A DNA stretch of 64,000 bases. Source: Drechslerella dactyloides (Eukaryota > Ascomycota > Orbiliomycetes > Orbiliales > Orbiliaceae). Below, piece by piece: positions 33,601 through 45,049 of the stretch. The notes below the pieces were generated by a model. It worked only from the letters and a program-made list of their open reading frames with translations, was not told where the DNA came from and did not search any database. The stretch's first letter is position 1; each line of letters starts with the position of its first letter. Location of the stretch: NCBI GenBank assembly GCA_020064725.1, contig JAGTWJ010000019.1, positions 3,410,001-3,474,000 of the forward strand, in the 5' to 3' direction. The position numbers and the translations under genes are program-made.

Positions 33601-35217
33601 ATTGGGGTCATCAACCACGATCGATCCGAACCCGATATACACAGGTGGCGGACCAGCGTCCAAGAAAGCGGCTAGGTCATCTGGAGGAGTATAGTTGTTC
33701 GCTAGATCGAGGAAGTAAAACCCAGAGATCTTGATGTGATCACCCCAATCTTGAGGTTTTGGGATCAAGGCAGGAGACCAACAGTATGTGTGCGGCACCT
33801 TCAACCTTAGTATCATGCCAGGTGCCCACATGGTGCTAATGGGGTCTAGGCCGAGGGTTTTCTCCCGGAACTTGTTCACAAGATCTCCAAGACCTTGCCA
33901 TGTCATCATGTCCACCATTGTGTAGGTGAGAAAGTTCGTGATGTTTGCCTCCGTGTTCGAACTCCGGATATTTGCCAGCGGATGAGGAAAACTCTGGGTT
34001 GGAGACCAAGGCATTCTAAGAGGTCAATTAGCACGTATACCATCAATGGCCGTTCCTAATTCACACTTACGTGAACATCAAATGTAGCGGTATCGCAAGC
34101 CTCTCTGCACAATGAATGTGCGCAAAACTGGGCGGGTTTGCGATAATGGCGTCCGCGATAAAGACACCCTCCGGCCCCACGCCTCCATTTGGTACCAGTG
34201 TATTCTGCGGAGTCAACCCGTTTCCACCTTCAATGCAACTTCTCCAGCTGCCGATCAGCATCTCATACATAGCTTTTCTCCTCTTGGGAACATCGCCTTG
34301 CTTCAAGCTGTCCCATCCAGGCATCAGCCCCGGGTTCTTCACCATGAAAGCCATGAGTTCCGCGGGGTCTCCGCCTATGGAGAAGAACTCCAGATCATTC
34401 TCCTCGACGAATTTTTGAAACGTGGCATGAGTGGCTATCCGAACCCTGTGATATGGCGGGTTGTTCTTCAGCACCTTCCCCAGGGCTACGAATGGCTGGA
34501 CGTCACCTCTTGAGCCGATAATCTGGATGACAATGTTAAGCTTCGGCACGTCCTTGCCTGCAAGGCCCTTCGGCACATCGAACTCTGGAGCTGGCGCGGC
34601 AGGCCCGACAGGCTGTTGTGGAATTTGTGACAGTGTCTGGCTCAGGGCGGGTAGGAGCATGTTGGAAAACCTCCTCGACCGCTGATTGATACTAATGTCG
34701 ATACGTCCGTCATCTGAAGATACAGTATATTAGTGACATCCTATCTAACAAGATGTATTCGGGGCTATTTACCCAACATTCGAGCTTTGCTCGAGAAGCC
34801 ATTTTGATCGATCTCGATACCATGGTAGCTATTGCCAACCTCGCTGTATGCTGGCGGAGGAACACTTTCGTCATGGCCCGGGTCCGAGACGACAGGTATG
34901 TGATAATGGCTCGACCGATGAGTTATAGATGACCATAGTGAGGGCGGAGTCGAGATGCCGGTATTCGGATTGTACTGATGGAAGTCCGAAGTTGCCGTGG
35001 GTATCTGGGAGAGCGGCTCGGACGGCCAGCCGTCGCTGCCGGTCTTAACGTCCTGCTGATGGGACTGAGCGGTGGGAGGAGCAGCAGACGGTTCCCCAGA
35101 CGGGCCTCCATAGTTGTATAAAGGCGGAGGTGCGTTCGGAGCATCTCCGCCGGCATGCCGGTGAGGCTCTTGGCGCGGTTCCTGGGGATGTTCCGGGCTG
35201 CCTCGGCGGTCAGACAT
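30650..35217 (-). CDS. Sterol/UDP-glycosyltransferase (UGT80/GT28-like) with a C-terminal UIM array
   Basis: Exons in transcript order 35217-34773, 34713-34071, 34015-33011 and 32954-30650 encode 1465 aa. Introns are 55-59 bp and phases agree. The N-terminus is Pro-rich with PPLY (31-34) and PPAY (121-124). The GT28-type acceptor fold starts near 207 (IVIQIIGSRGDVQPF). The nucleotide-sugar half has PPPVYIGFGS (485-494), CPHDWLF (544-550) and HHGGAGTT (558-565), as in sterol 3-beta-glucosyltransferases. A disordered Ser/Pro linker follows. Residues about 929-1055 (GAGRGAGKIAGAVIKSP, GFWKGVGKGIGGLALKP) resemble the Gly-rich C-terminal segments of VPS13/ATG2-type proteins. Residues 1238-1465 hold about nine UIM-like helices, the last QLARAIQESLRYA at the extreme C-terminus. 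The likely reaction is glucosylation of a sterol or related lipid at a membrane, with ubiquitin-dependent recruitment or turnover. The acceptor is unproven. Confidence 0.88.
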
Positions 35218-37319
35218 TGCTGACGCTGATGTCTGCGAGCTCTGGATTGAGGTAGGAGGGGGAAGATTGTAGATATCTCGGACGACACAGCCGTCAAGCT
35301 CCCAAAAATCTGTATAAGAGTGAGAAGCGGCGAAGACGGCTCGAGATCGATCGAGCTAACGACGTCTCGGTCTTGACCGCTGGAAAGAGAGTGTATGAGC
35401 GCGATCGGAGCCCGGCGGACGAGTGAGGGGCTCTTATAGGTACGAAAGAATGCGGCGGACGTCGACGGGATATACACGGAACCAAAGCTTATCAAGTAAT
35501 CGCGAGAGTATCGAAAAGAAAGTGGACAGGGTTGGTCGGTTGCTCCAATCGAGGTATCCTGGGCTCCGCGAATGCTTTTTATATCGCCGGCGACCAATGC
35601 GTCGATGGTCTGGCGCTGGCAATTGATCGTTCCCCTCCGGATTTTGCACTCGAGATATTGTCACCGCAGTTGGACTGGCGGCGCAACCAGAGTGCAGCCA
35701 GCCACTCGTGTTGAGTTGACGAAACGGATTGTTTCGAAGCGAAACGCGGCCGCCGAGCCAGCCAGCTCCGCCGCCAACTAGCCAGACGGGATACAAGACA
35801 GCCCTGGACACCCACCTGCCCGGGTGTACGCGATACCAAGACCGCTGACGAAGCTTTTCTCTAGGCTGACCTGACGATGGGCGGAAGCTTACGTGGACGG
35901 CCCGCTGACGATGCAATGGACCTCCCACGGAGGGTTACTTCGGAAATTAAATTCAGCATCGGAGCGACTTTTCACGTTATGGCTCGTTCGACACCAACTT
36001 TCTAGGAGATCGGATGGCCCAGTTCGCCGACGCGTGTAAGGTATACACAAACCGCAAGAAGTTTTGACATATCCCTTCTCCGCGGGCTAGCCAGAGACAA
36101 ATCAGGCATCTCGTCTGCAATTTTGGCCAAACAATGCGATGGTGGTATATGCGCATATCTACTATGCATGGGCTCGGAAGAATGCTAAAGCTCGTATCGG
36201 CCTTGGAGCTCGATCTCTCGATGCGTGTTCGATTGACTTTGCGACGCCAGTAGCGAGCCCTGCACTAATTCGTCGACGCCGCCAATATTATAATGCAGAC
36301 CATGTGGAACAATGGCTTCGGCTAGATGCTCGAAAAGCAACCGTCCTGAACGAACATTGTGATGCTCGCTACTATAGCATTCGCATTATGAAGCTCGATT
36401 AGCCTTGAAATATCGATGCCGCACAGCATGCGCCTATGATTTCGGCGTCCGGTGTTGCAGTTGTGCGTTTTCGCACGGAAAGCCATGGCCTCATCCGGCC
36501 ATGGCTTTCTTCATTCACATGAAGTCTGCTGTAGTTTGCAAATGGACTCATTCCAGCCGCAGCAATCCCCATTAAGTCATCACAAAACGAGAATACGAAA
36601 GTTTAGTCTCGGCCACGTGGATTGCGGATGTCCGGTGTTTAAGCTTGTACTCCCGAACTAACTATCTTTGTCCTCTAAATTTAACCTGGTAGGGCGACGT
36701 TTATTAATATATGCTCGGGAGCCAGGATGTGATAGACAAAGAGGTTGTCACTATAATTATAGGAGAACCAAAGTCCGCATATATCCTATCAGATGGCCAT
36801 ATAGCCAAAGTTAAAACCCCTCAATCGGTAAAATGCCAATGATTAGATGAACTATATCGGAGTGTGTTTCTAACGGCTAGGAGTCTTGCATTGATTAGAT
36901 CAAGGCTGAGCATGAGGCGGCCAGTGACGTCAGCTGCAATTTCGGTGGGACGAAGGTTGCGAGTACTGTATGATCTCGAGGAAACGAACACTTTTTGTCT
37001 CGTAAACCAAACTACGAACACTACATGCATACAGTCACGCAGCTTTACATTGCATTGGGCTACTAAATTTAACTTGACTCTTTTAAAACTACGGTTGATT
37101 AGCATCAATTGCCAAGATCACTGGTTTACGAGATAAAGTATGAAGTATACTAGACAGAATATCATTTATCATTGACCTTGGAATATCTATCTAGTCTGAA
37201 ATATGGGTTCTATTGGCTTTCATTACAGGCCATATCTCAGCGCGGTATTCTATCTTCTGGGACGTCTGTAGTCACGCTGCTTCCCTCCACCCTTCCACCG
37301 TCGGAGCACCTTGCTCAGC
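35218..37319. other. Intergenic region upstream of the glycosyltransferase
   Basis: The first few hundred bases are the glycosyltransferase promoter. Further right the sequence is AT-rich (about 36640-37200). The longest frame (35434-35928, minus) has no family features. An 87-codon plus-strand frame at 36139-36402 is also unsupported. Confidence 0.5.
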
Positions 37320-38192
37320 TTACAAAGTTGGGGTCTTGCCGTCCTTGAGCGACTTGAAGGCGTTGTCAACAGTGTCCTCCAGCTTGGTGAGCTCGTCGTA
37401 CAGAGCCTGAGGAACGGTGGTCGAGAAGAACTGAACACGGGCGTTGTCACCGAGCAGAGTGTTCTCCTTGACGAAGGTATCCTTGATGCTGAGGTTCTTG
37501 AAGTCGAAGTCAGAGTCGGGGCGGGCCTGGATGGCCTTGAGCTGATCAGCAGAGACACCCTTGCGGGTAGCGAACTTGATGAATCGCTCCTTGGCCGACA
37601 GACGAGGGCGGGCGCCAGCGGTTCCAGAGGGTCTTGGTGCCCGGGTCTTGCTCGGGACACCAGTGCCGGAAGGCCGTGGTGGACGGGGCCTGGGGTTGGG
37701 GTTGTTCGTCGGCAAGGCGGCCAGGTCGGGAACCGTGAGGTTGTTCAGCGCGCGGAAGGCTTGGTTGATCTTCCGTTCCATGGTGAACATCTTCTGGTAG
37801 GTTTCCTCAGGGACGGTTTGGAGGAAGGCGATCTGGGTGGAGTTGGCGCCGCTCCGCTGGGCACCGCGGATGAAGCCCTCCTTCGGGTTGAAGTTCGGGT
37901 TCTGGCGCTTCTCAAGCTCGTCCGCATCCGCCTCTTCCGCCTCCAGGTCAACGACGCCCTCAGTCGGGGAAGGCGTCAGTTTCGGGAAAGTAGAAGGAGC
38001 GGCAGCGGCCGGAGATTCGCCACGACGGCAGTAGCCGCCGTAATTGCCGCCACCACGACGGGCGAGGTAGTAGCCACATCCGCCGCCACGACGGGCGAGG
38101 TCGGAATCGTCACCACGACGGCCAAGAGGACCCGCCGAGACGGTGGCGGCGGCAATGAGGAAAGAGGCGAGGAACTGGACGGAGACCTTCAT
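37320..38192 (-). CDS. Secreted protein with dibasic-delimited Gly/Tyr/Cys peptides and a duplicated C-terminal module
   Basis: A single-exon gene of 290 aa. Residues 1-20 form a clear signal peptide (KVSVQFLASFLIAAATVSA). Arg-Arg pairs at 25-26, 34-35, 45-46 and 56-57 cut the next segment into GDDSDLA, GGGCGYYLA and GGGNYGGYC, then a Pro/Ala/acidic stretch to Lys-Arg at 95-96. These are Kex2-type sites. The only cysteines of the whole protein are Cys39 and Cys55, one in each nine-residue peptide. The rest contains two related helical segments (about 101-151 and 198-285; compare PKEGFIRGAQRSGANSTQI and AKERFIKFATRKGVSADQL), separated by a Pro/Arg-rich linker. I do not recognise the family. 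It could be a Kex2-processed repeat protein, a peptide precursor, or a wall or effector protein. No UstY-like or other modifying enzyme was seen nearby. A TATATATA lies at 38207-38214. Confidence 0.8.
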   Translation of the reverse strand: MKVSVQFLASFLIAAATVSAGPLGRRGDDSDLARRGGGCGYYLARRGGGNYGGYCRRGESPAAAAPSTFPKLTPSPTEGVVDLEAEEADADELEKRQNPNFNPKEGFIRGAQRSGANSTQIAFLQTVPEETYQKMFTMERKINQAFRALNNLTVPDLAALPTNNPNPRPRPPRPSGTGVPSKTRAPRPSGTAGARPRLSAKERFIKFATRKGVSADQLKAIQARPDSDFDFKNLSIKDTFVKENTLLGDNARVQFFSTTVPQALYDELTKLEDTVDNAFKSLKDGKTPTL

Positions 38193-40522
38193 CTTGATTG
38201 ATTGGGTATATATAGAAATTAAAAACTATAGGATATATACGTTGAAGTGACCGTTGATTGACAATGTAGTTCCAGACGTGGAAGATTAAGTTGAAAGAAG
38301 AATGAAGACCTGCCTCGCGGAAAATGTAAAAAAAGGGAGAAGAAGATGTGGACCGGCCACGGAAAGAAATGAACTAGATGATGAGAAAGGTGTTGATCGG
38401 TTGTTGAACTTGATGTGCGATGGAGGAGAAAGAAAATCGTCGAGGAGGGCGGGATTCCGATTCCTTATATACGCAAGTCCCACATTCAAATCTCACCAAG
38501 AAACAGGCTTACCCATTACTCTCTGCGCGCATGCATATGCCAAACACAAGCTTTCCCATGGCGTCAATCGAAATGCAATCATGACTGCGTATCATCGGCT
38601 AGAACGGCACGCGAAACAGAGCTCCTGTCTCCGTCTCCGTTGTCCCAGACATCGACCTGCAACGTCGAAGACTCGCCGGCTTGTGTTGCCCCGTAGGATG
38701 TCGACTCGAGTTACGTGTGCTGGGCATGCCCACAGTCGGCTTCCCGGCACGCGTGCCAAGCAAGGAGACATGCTCGGACAGTCAATGGCAGTGCTGCAGC
38801 AGTGCTCTGAACCTCCTCATGACGGCCAATCGGACAAAACAGCTGAGTCGCGGGCCGTATAGGACGACAGCTGCAGCGTATGAGACGATCCATACAGAAT
38901 TCTGCAGAATTGTCCGACAAACGACGGCGCAGGCCTGCTTGACATCATGTCAAACCCAGGGCATGTCCGTAAACCCGAACAGGGCCACCATAAGCGGAAA
39001 GTTTAACAGGCTAGACCCGGGACGGAAGCGACGAGGTTTTTTATGCATGATGCATGAGGCGGAGGATACTTCTTTTCTAGAAAACGACGTTAGAGAAGTT
39101 GTTTGAAATCGAGCTAGACGGCCTCCGGATTCGTAGGGTTCGCGTTCGAACTAGCCCAGATATGCTGGGTATCTCTGTCGTTTCGTTGCATCGGTGACGC
39201 TTCTGGGAAGGAACGATTGTTCGAACGATGGAAACATACCAGCACGTATCTACCCCTTTGTAGCATCTTGTTAGTTTTAGCCTAGTAGCAGCCTTGAAAA
39301 ATCTCTCGCGCTCATGACATCGTATGTACCTCCTTATAGAGCACGTAATCATGAACCCAAACTCCACACCCGGTAGATCGGCACACGCCACCGCACAACT
39401 GGCGAGCTGGCGAGCCCACCGAGAGCTCGATCAACTGCCCGTCACGTCCAGGGCCTGTCGTCCGGATCTTCGATTGGGCTACAATTGCCTGCTCGTTCTG
39501 GAAGCGAATCCGATGTCTTTAAATAGCTTGCGTCACCCGGACTCGCGGCCGCTTGCGTTTCACGTGCAGGGTGCTGCAGCGGCGTCGCATAGTCGGTCAC
39601 TCCAAGCGTCGTTTGCATGATGGCAAGACGTTTTGCATTGTCTTATGGCCAGCCAAGGCCGGAGCTTAGGCATAGGAGTCGCGACCGATATATCCGTCCA
39701 ATGGTGTTTGTATCTCAAGTGGTATGAGGTGTGTGGAAGAGAGAGCTACTAGTACTAGGTGTGTCCGATCCTTCGAGTCGTCCACAGGCCGGTGCCTTGT
39801 GTAACATTTCTCGTGTTGCCGCCAACGACACACAACACATCGCCCACACGCCGCCGGATCGAGCAGGAGCCGGCGCTGGACTCTTATCCGGACCACGTAT
39901 CCGGCTCTGAATACGATCTATCAGCCAAGCCGAGGCCGCAACTGCTGGGCGTTTTGGAGGCGCAGCCTGGAAATACCGGCCAGATCCCAGACCTCCAAGC
40001 TCTTTGCGTCTGCTCAGAACTCGTAACAGCCCTCGCACTAGCTCTTTGTAGCTTCTCTGTGTCTTTTCTTCCGAGGATAACGCTGCTCCCGTCTTCGAGA
40101 ACCCAGGGCCTAGGTTAACCGATCCCGCTCACGCGCGCTTTGACCTTGCAAAAATCCCAACAGAGAAAGGCAGACGCAGGGCACGGGCAGATTTTAAATT
40201 TCGTATTGTTCTGTGTATCATGATTGCGTCTGACCGTCAATGCCTTCCCTCCTTCCGCGAACGTGACCCTGCGCAACAAAAGTTTGCAACTGTAATTAGT
40301 AACATTAGGAACGTCCTGGAATGTAGGCTAGCCATATTCACACATGCTTACAGACATCGAAGACACTATAAGTACGTCAGGACCTTTCTCAAACAAGCGA
40401 AGCCTTCTTCTTTCCTCTATCGATTGTCTGCCATCTTGTGTGCTTCGCCTTCCCGAATCTGGATCCATTTTGATCGATTAGAAACGAAAACCCAAACTGC
40501 CAAGCAAGCTCGTCGCGTCGCC
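38193..40522. other. Divergent intergenic region between the secreted-protein gene and the aldehyde dehydrogenase
   Basis: A 2.3 kb region holding both promoters. Frames such as 38302-38862 (plus, 186 codons) lack motifs and lie in the region expected to be 5' flank. The dehydrogenase frame is open for 101 codons before its ATG at 40523, but that part is not conserved-looking. Confidence 0.5.
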
Positions 40523-42239
40523 ATGTCCTTCGAGAAAGACAGCTCCTTCTGTGTGCCCCTCTGGATCGATGGGGCTCACCTTCGGCCCGATGATTCACCC
40601 ACCTACGCCGTTACGACACCTCCCGCACATGAGCTCGCGTGGACTGCGTGCGCTGCCACGCCGGCAACAATCACACAAGCGGTCTCGGCAGCCTCCAAGG
40701 CCCTCAAGTCGTGGTCGAAAACTCCGCTCCCCGCACGCGTTGCCATCTTTTCGAAAGCTGCCGAGCTGCTCGAGTCGCAGGCCAGCTCCAACGAGGTGGA
40801 CTTTTACATCCAGAAGGAACTCGGATGCCCCAATGCGTGGGCGACGTTTAACCGGGAATTCAGCCTCGACGCATTCAGAGGCATTGGAGATGTACTAGAG
40901 GATGCTCTACGGTCTGAGAAGATTGTCGGGAAGGATGGCATGCGGGGTCTGGTCACTAGAGCCCCATACGGCGTCGTTGGTGCGATTGCCCCATGGTATG
41001 TCTATTCGCACAACCCAATGTACTGCATCCATGCATAGAACCTGACCGGGGAACATCATGATGGGACAGGAACGGACCCTTGATCTTGGGCCTCCGCGCT
41101 CTGCTGGCCCCTATCGCGGCAGGAAACACCGTCGTCATGCTTGCATCGCCGCAATCGCCTATGACACACCACTTCCTCGGCCCCCTCCTACACTCTGCCG
41201 GCCTGCCGTCAGGCGTGCTCAACATCCTCCCGGCGCCGCCTTCCCTAGACAAAGCAGCCGAGGTGGTAGAAGCGCTGCTTGCAAACCCGACACTCCGGCA
41301 TCTCAACTTTACGGGGTCCACGGCTGTAGGCAGGAAGATTAACGAAGTTGCAGGACGGTATGGAAAGCCGGTGACCATGGAGCTGGGTGGCAAGTCTGTC
41401 GCTCTGGCGCTCAAGGATGCAAACTTGGATACCCTGGCGCATGAGATCGTTGTCGGCGCCTACGCGAACTCTGGGCAAATCTGCATGTCCACCGTAAGAC
41501 CGTCCTTACATACAAACTTTCAAATGTAGCACCCACATTCTACTACTGTGCTGACCAGCGTGACATGTATTCTAGGAACTCGCGATTGTCCCGTCGTCGA
41601 TAGTCTCAGCTCTCATCCCCAAGCTCGTCGCTAGAATCCCTCAAATCTTCCCACATCCCTTACCTCTCATCACGACTGCCTCCAAGCAACGGCTCGTCAA
41701 ACTTCTCACCGACGCAACCTCGAAAGGCGCCTCCGTCCACTCCGCAACCGGTCAGCTAGTGAACCTCGCAGACGTCACCGCAGACCCCTCTTCCTCCGCC
41801 ACCCCTGCTCTTTTTCTCACCGGCGTCACCAAGCAGATGGAAATTTACGGCACGGAAACCTTCGCCCCGGTCTTCTGCCTGCTCGAATACGATGGCGAGA
41901 ACGTCGAGGAGGGCATCAAGCTGACCAACGACGTCGAGTACGGCCTGTCAGTCGCCGTCTTCTCCGCCAACGAAGATGAAGCACTGCGGGTCGCCGAGGA
42001 AATCGAGTCAGGGTGAGTCACTTTTGAATCACTTGTTACTATAATCCGACTAATCCTAACACCAAACTAGTGCCGTCCACGTCAACCATATGACCGTCTA
42101 CGACAACGCCTCGTTCCCGCACGGCGGCTACAAGGCTTCCGGATACGGCCGCTTCGGCGGGAAATGGGGCATCCGAGAATTCACATTTATCAAGACCATC
42201 ACGACGAGCTCCCAGGCCTCACGCATGACTTTCGAGTAA
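40523..42239 (+). CDS. NAD(P)-dependent aldehyde dehydrogenase, vanillin/salicylaldehyde dehydrogenase-like
   Basis: Exons 40523-40995, 41070-41493, 41576-42012 and 42071-42239 give 500 aa. It oxidises an aldehyde to the acid. Motifs are VPLWIDGAH at the N-terminus, GVVGAIAPWNGPLILGLRA across the first splice site, NFTGSTAVGRKI, the general base Glu262 in MELGGKS, the nucleophile Cys296 in GQICMST, ETFAPVFCLLEY, and a C-terminal FPHGGYKASGYGRFGGKWG. The motif set is closest to bacterial and fungal aromatic-aldehyde (vanillin, salicylaldehyde) dehydrogenases, but the substrate is inferred. The upstream in-frame ATG at 40220 is rejected because the 101 residues it would add are outside the family length. 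No other aromatic-catabolism gene is in the window. Confidence 0.9.
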
Positions 42240-42971
42240 TTCTAGTATCGAAGGATCTACTGGAAGTATGCGAGACGCTGGCATATATAGAACCAACCTG
42301 GAAATGTGACCCACTCTCCTTACATTTATGTGAGATTGAAAAGCCATGTAAATTAAGGCCCTGTATGTATGTACATACCAGGACGTATGCGTGTGTATAT
42401 CCGTCTCAAACGAAAGGGTATCAACCTGTGGAAGACCGAGAGTACACTTTGAAGAAAAAGCACGACGCAGCCCATATGAAGAAGACACTGAATGATAGAA
42501 CAAGTAATGAAGATCACGAGAATCAAAAAGCGAAATCCAAAACTAATGATAATAGTATGAACAAGTATTAAAGCCTGGTAAATACATGGATCGGATGCAT
42601 ACCGCACGCCGACGTTAATAAAGGCGATTAAAAAGAGAGAGAAAAAAACTAGTAATGCATCTTGGAAGAACGAGAGTAAACGAATAAGCATCGGATAGTG
42701 TTCAAGGATAACGCCGTCTCATGCATTGTCTCCACGCTGTAGTACTGACCAGAACGGAACACAAGAAGGGCCATATGTAAAAGAACCATACAATGAAGTA
42801 CGCCTCGTCATTAAAGAAATTCGTCATCATGCAGCAGCAAAACAGAGGTATAGAGAGAAAGAGGAGAATGAAAAGGGGAGAACAGCGCCCACCAGACGGA
42901 TGTCTAATTACCTACGTAAATGCCGCCCAGGACGGAAATACAACAACCAGATATATGTGCACGCATGCAGC
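42240..42971. other. Convergent intergenic region
   Basis: Short A-rich region where the aldehyde dehydrogenase and F-box genes meet 3' to 3'. Nothing else was seen. Confidence 0.6.
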
Positions 42972-45049
42972 TTATAGGAAAACACCCTCGATGGGCTCCC
43001 AAGGCATCGACGACACCTTGAAAGAGCCGAGCGCATACACCAACCTCTCTCTATTCGTCCGCACGCCAGCATGGACTGGCACCGGCGGGCTCCCACTGAC
43101 TCGTAATATCTCGAGCGAAGGATAGATATCCAGCAGCCAAGGGACATATCTCGACGACGGCAACTGCGACACGATAATCATCAGCCTTCTGCGAAACAAC
43201 ACATACGACACGAAAAAGAAACATACCACATCCTTCGTCCTCATCGCCTTCAGTTTCGTGGCACTGGTCTCGCGGTCAAGCGGCGCTGACTGCGAGTTAA
43301 CATACTCGAACGACCGAGACACGGAGACGTGGAGACCCTTGAGCGCATGGTATCCCTCCAGCAAGCCTTCGAACGCCGGATTTTCCCGTTGACGCTATAA
43401 TATAACACAATCCCACAGTCAGCAAAGTGCATCATGATGACAAGCCGGAATCAGACCATGACAGAAAGACATACCCAGAGCAGTCGCCAGTATTTCCAAT
43501 CCCATGGAACATGCAGCTCCAAATGTCTCAGATGCTTGCACCTTTTCGGAATCTCATTTATCCGACTGACCTCCCACTCTATTCCCGGGGTGGTGCAGAT
43601 GCCCGTGCGCAGCTTTACCAGCTTGGGCAACATGACGAGCTTGACGTCCACGTTTGGGAATTCGATGTCCAACTCCGTCAGCTCCTTGCGGTACTTCTTC
43701 AGCAGCGCGAGTTGCAGATGGCTGCAGTCTCTGATGAGCAGCTTGCCGCCGGAATGGTATTCGTAGTCGTAGAGGACCTTTTCGCCGGACATGAAATCGT
43801 TCGTCGCGGATTCCGGGTCCATGCTGCGGAGGGTCGAGTATCTGTTGAACCGGCCGTTCGAGGGGGATTCGAGGATCGTGAGCGAGGTGACGTGCGGGAG
43901 CGTGTGGCCCTTTTCGAAGAAATCCCACATGCCGTCGGCATCCAAGCCTGTGACGCGGAAGCAAAAGTCCGTTCTGTGCCTATCGATCAACTCGTGGATT
44001 TCGTGTAGAAGCTCGCTTTCGAAGTCCTGCTGCGTCCTCGAACCGGAGATGTTGGCTGCGAATAGCAACGGCGCGGCAGCTGTGGCCGGGTTGTATACCG
44101 GTCGCATCCTCAGGGCGAGGCTGTTGAGCGAGGGGGCGTATCGTAGCAGCTCCTTCAGGTCCCAGCAAATATTCGACATTTCTTCGTACGGTTCAAATAT
44201 CCAACACTTCTCCGAGAGGAGATTTGGCAGCGTCAACGTCAGCGACTTAAGGCTCGTGCTCACTAACAGCTGAAGAGAAAACGGGCTGGGTTCGTCCAGG
44301 AGCGGCGGCGAATACCAGGACTGGTCGGATCCGGGGCACAAGTCGAGTTTGCGCAACGTTGGGTGGTTCTGAAGCGCCAGTAGAATCGCCGTGTCGATAT
44401 GAACGGTCGTCGACCATCTAAAAGCGACCTGTCAGCATCGCAATATTCCGCCAGACCGTCTCCTAATAAACGTCTATACAGCAAACATACTCAAAGTTCT
44501 GCAGGTTCTCCAACCGAGGCAGGACGTCGACAACCTGCCTTCGGAACCGCATGCACAGCTCCGTCAGATACCTAGCAGAGGCATCCTGCGGTGCCATAGG
44601 TGACACCGGGCTTCCAGTCGGACTCATCCCCCTCGCGCCAAACTTGCTCGTGCTCGACGACGATATCCTAAGACTGCGGACGCAGGAGGCGTGATGTCGT
44701 CGCCGATCCATCAAGACGCGGATCGCACTGCTGAATCGCGAGGGTTGCGCCGACTTTGTCCGCAGATTGACGTTCCGCCACAGAAATCGTGAGGCGACAT
44801 CGTACATTGCCTTGTCCACAAGACAAAGCTCCAATAGTGACGCCTTATCATTTTCTAACTACACAAAAAACCCATCACCAACCCAACGGGCGAGTTTGTT
44901 GTTGTCAGCCGCAGCTGGTAACTTTATATAAAGTACGACGCACGCTTCCAACGACGCAGATGTATCTATCACAAGATGGTTCTAGGGAAGAGACTTACAT
45001 GGCTGATAACCTCGTGCCAGATATCATAGTTCCGCGGCACCGACGGCAT
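42972..45049 (-). CDS. F-box / leucine-rich-repeat-like protein
   Basis: Exons in transcript order 45049-44999, 44858-44491, 44417-43475, 43394-43227 and 43163-42972 give 573 aa. The N-terminus (YDIWHEVISHLENDKASLLE, then CLVDKAMYDVASRFLWRNV) has the pattern of a fungal F-box, which docks on Skp1 of SCF ubiquitin ligases. Downstream sequence has irregular LRR-like units (LENLQNFEW, HPTLRKLDLCPG, LKSLTLTLPNLL, APSLNSLALRM, CKHLRHLELHVP, YPSLEILRVSG), a likely substrate-binding domain. The 63-bp last intron is a multiple of three without a stop, so it could be retained. An alternative acceptor inside it would truncate the protein early. Fungal F-box proteins of this type are numerous and rapidly evolving, and the target is unknown. 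Confidence 0.72.

Noticed and set aside
38302..38862. 186-codon plus-strand frame divergent from the secreted-protein gene
   Set aside because: It lies in the expected promoter region, is Arg/Cys/His-rich without a domain and has no support.
40220..40522. Upstream ATG for the aldehyde dehydrogenase
   Set aside because: It would add 101 residues not found in the family; ATG 40523 gives the normal length.
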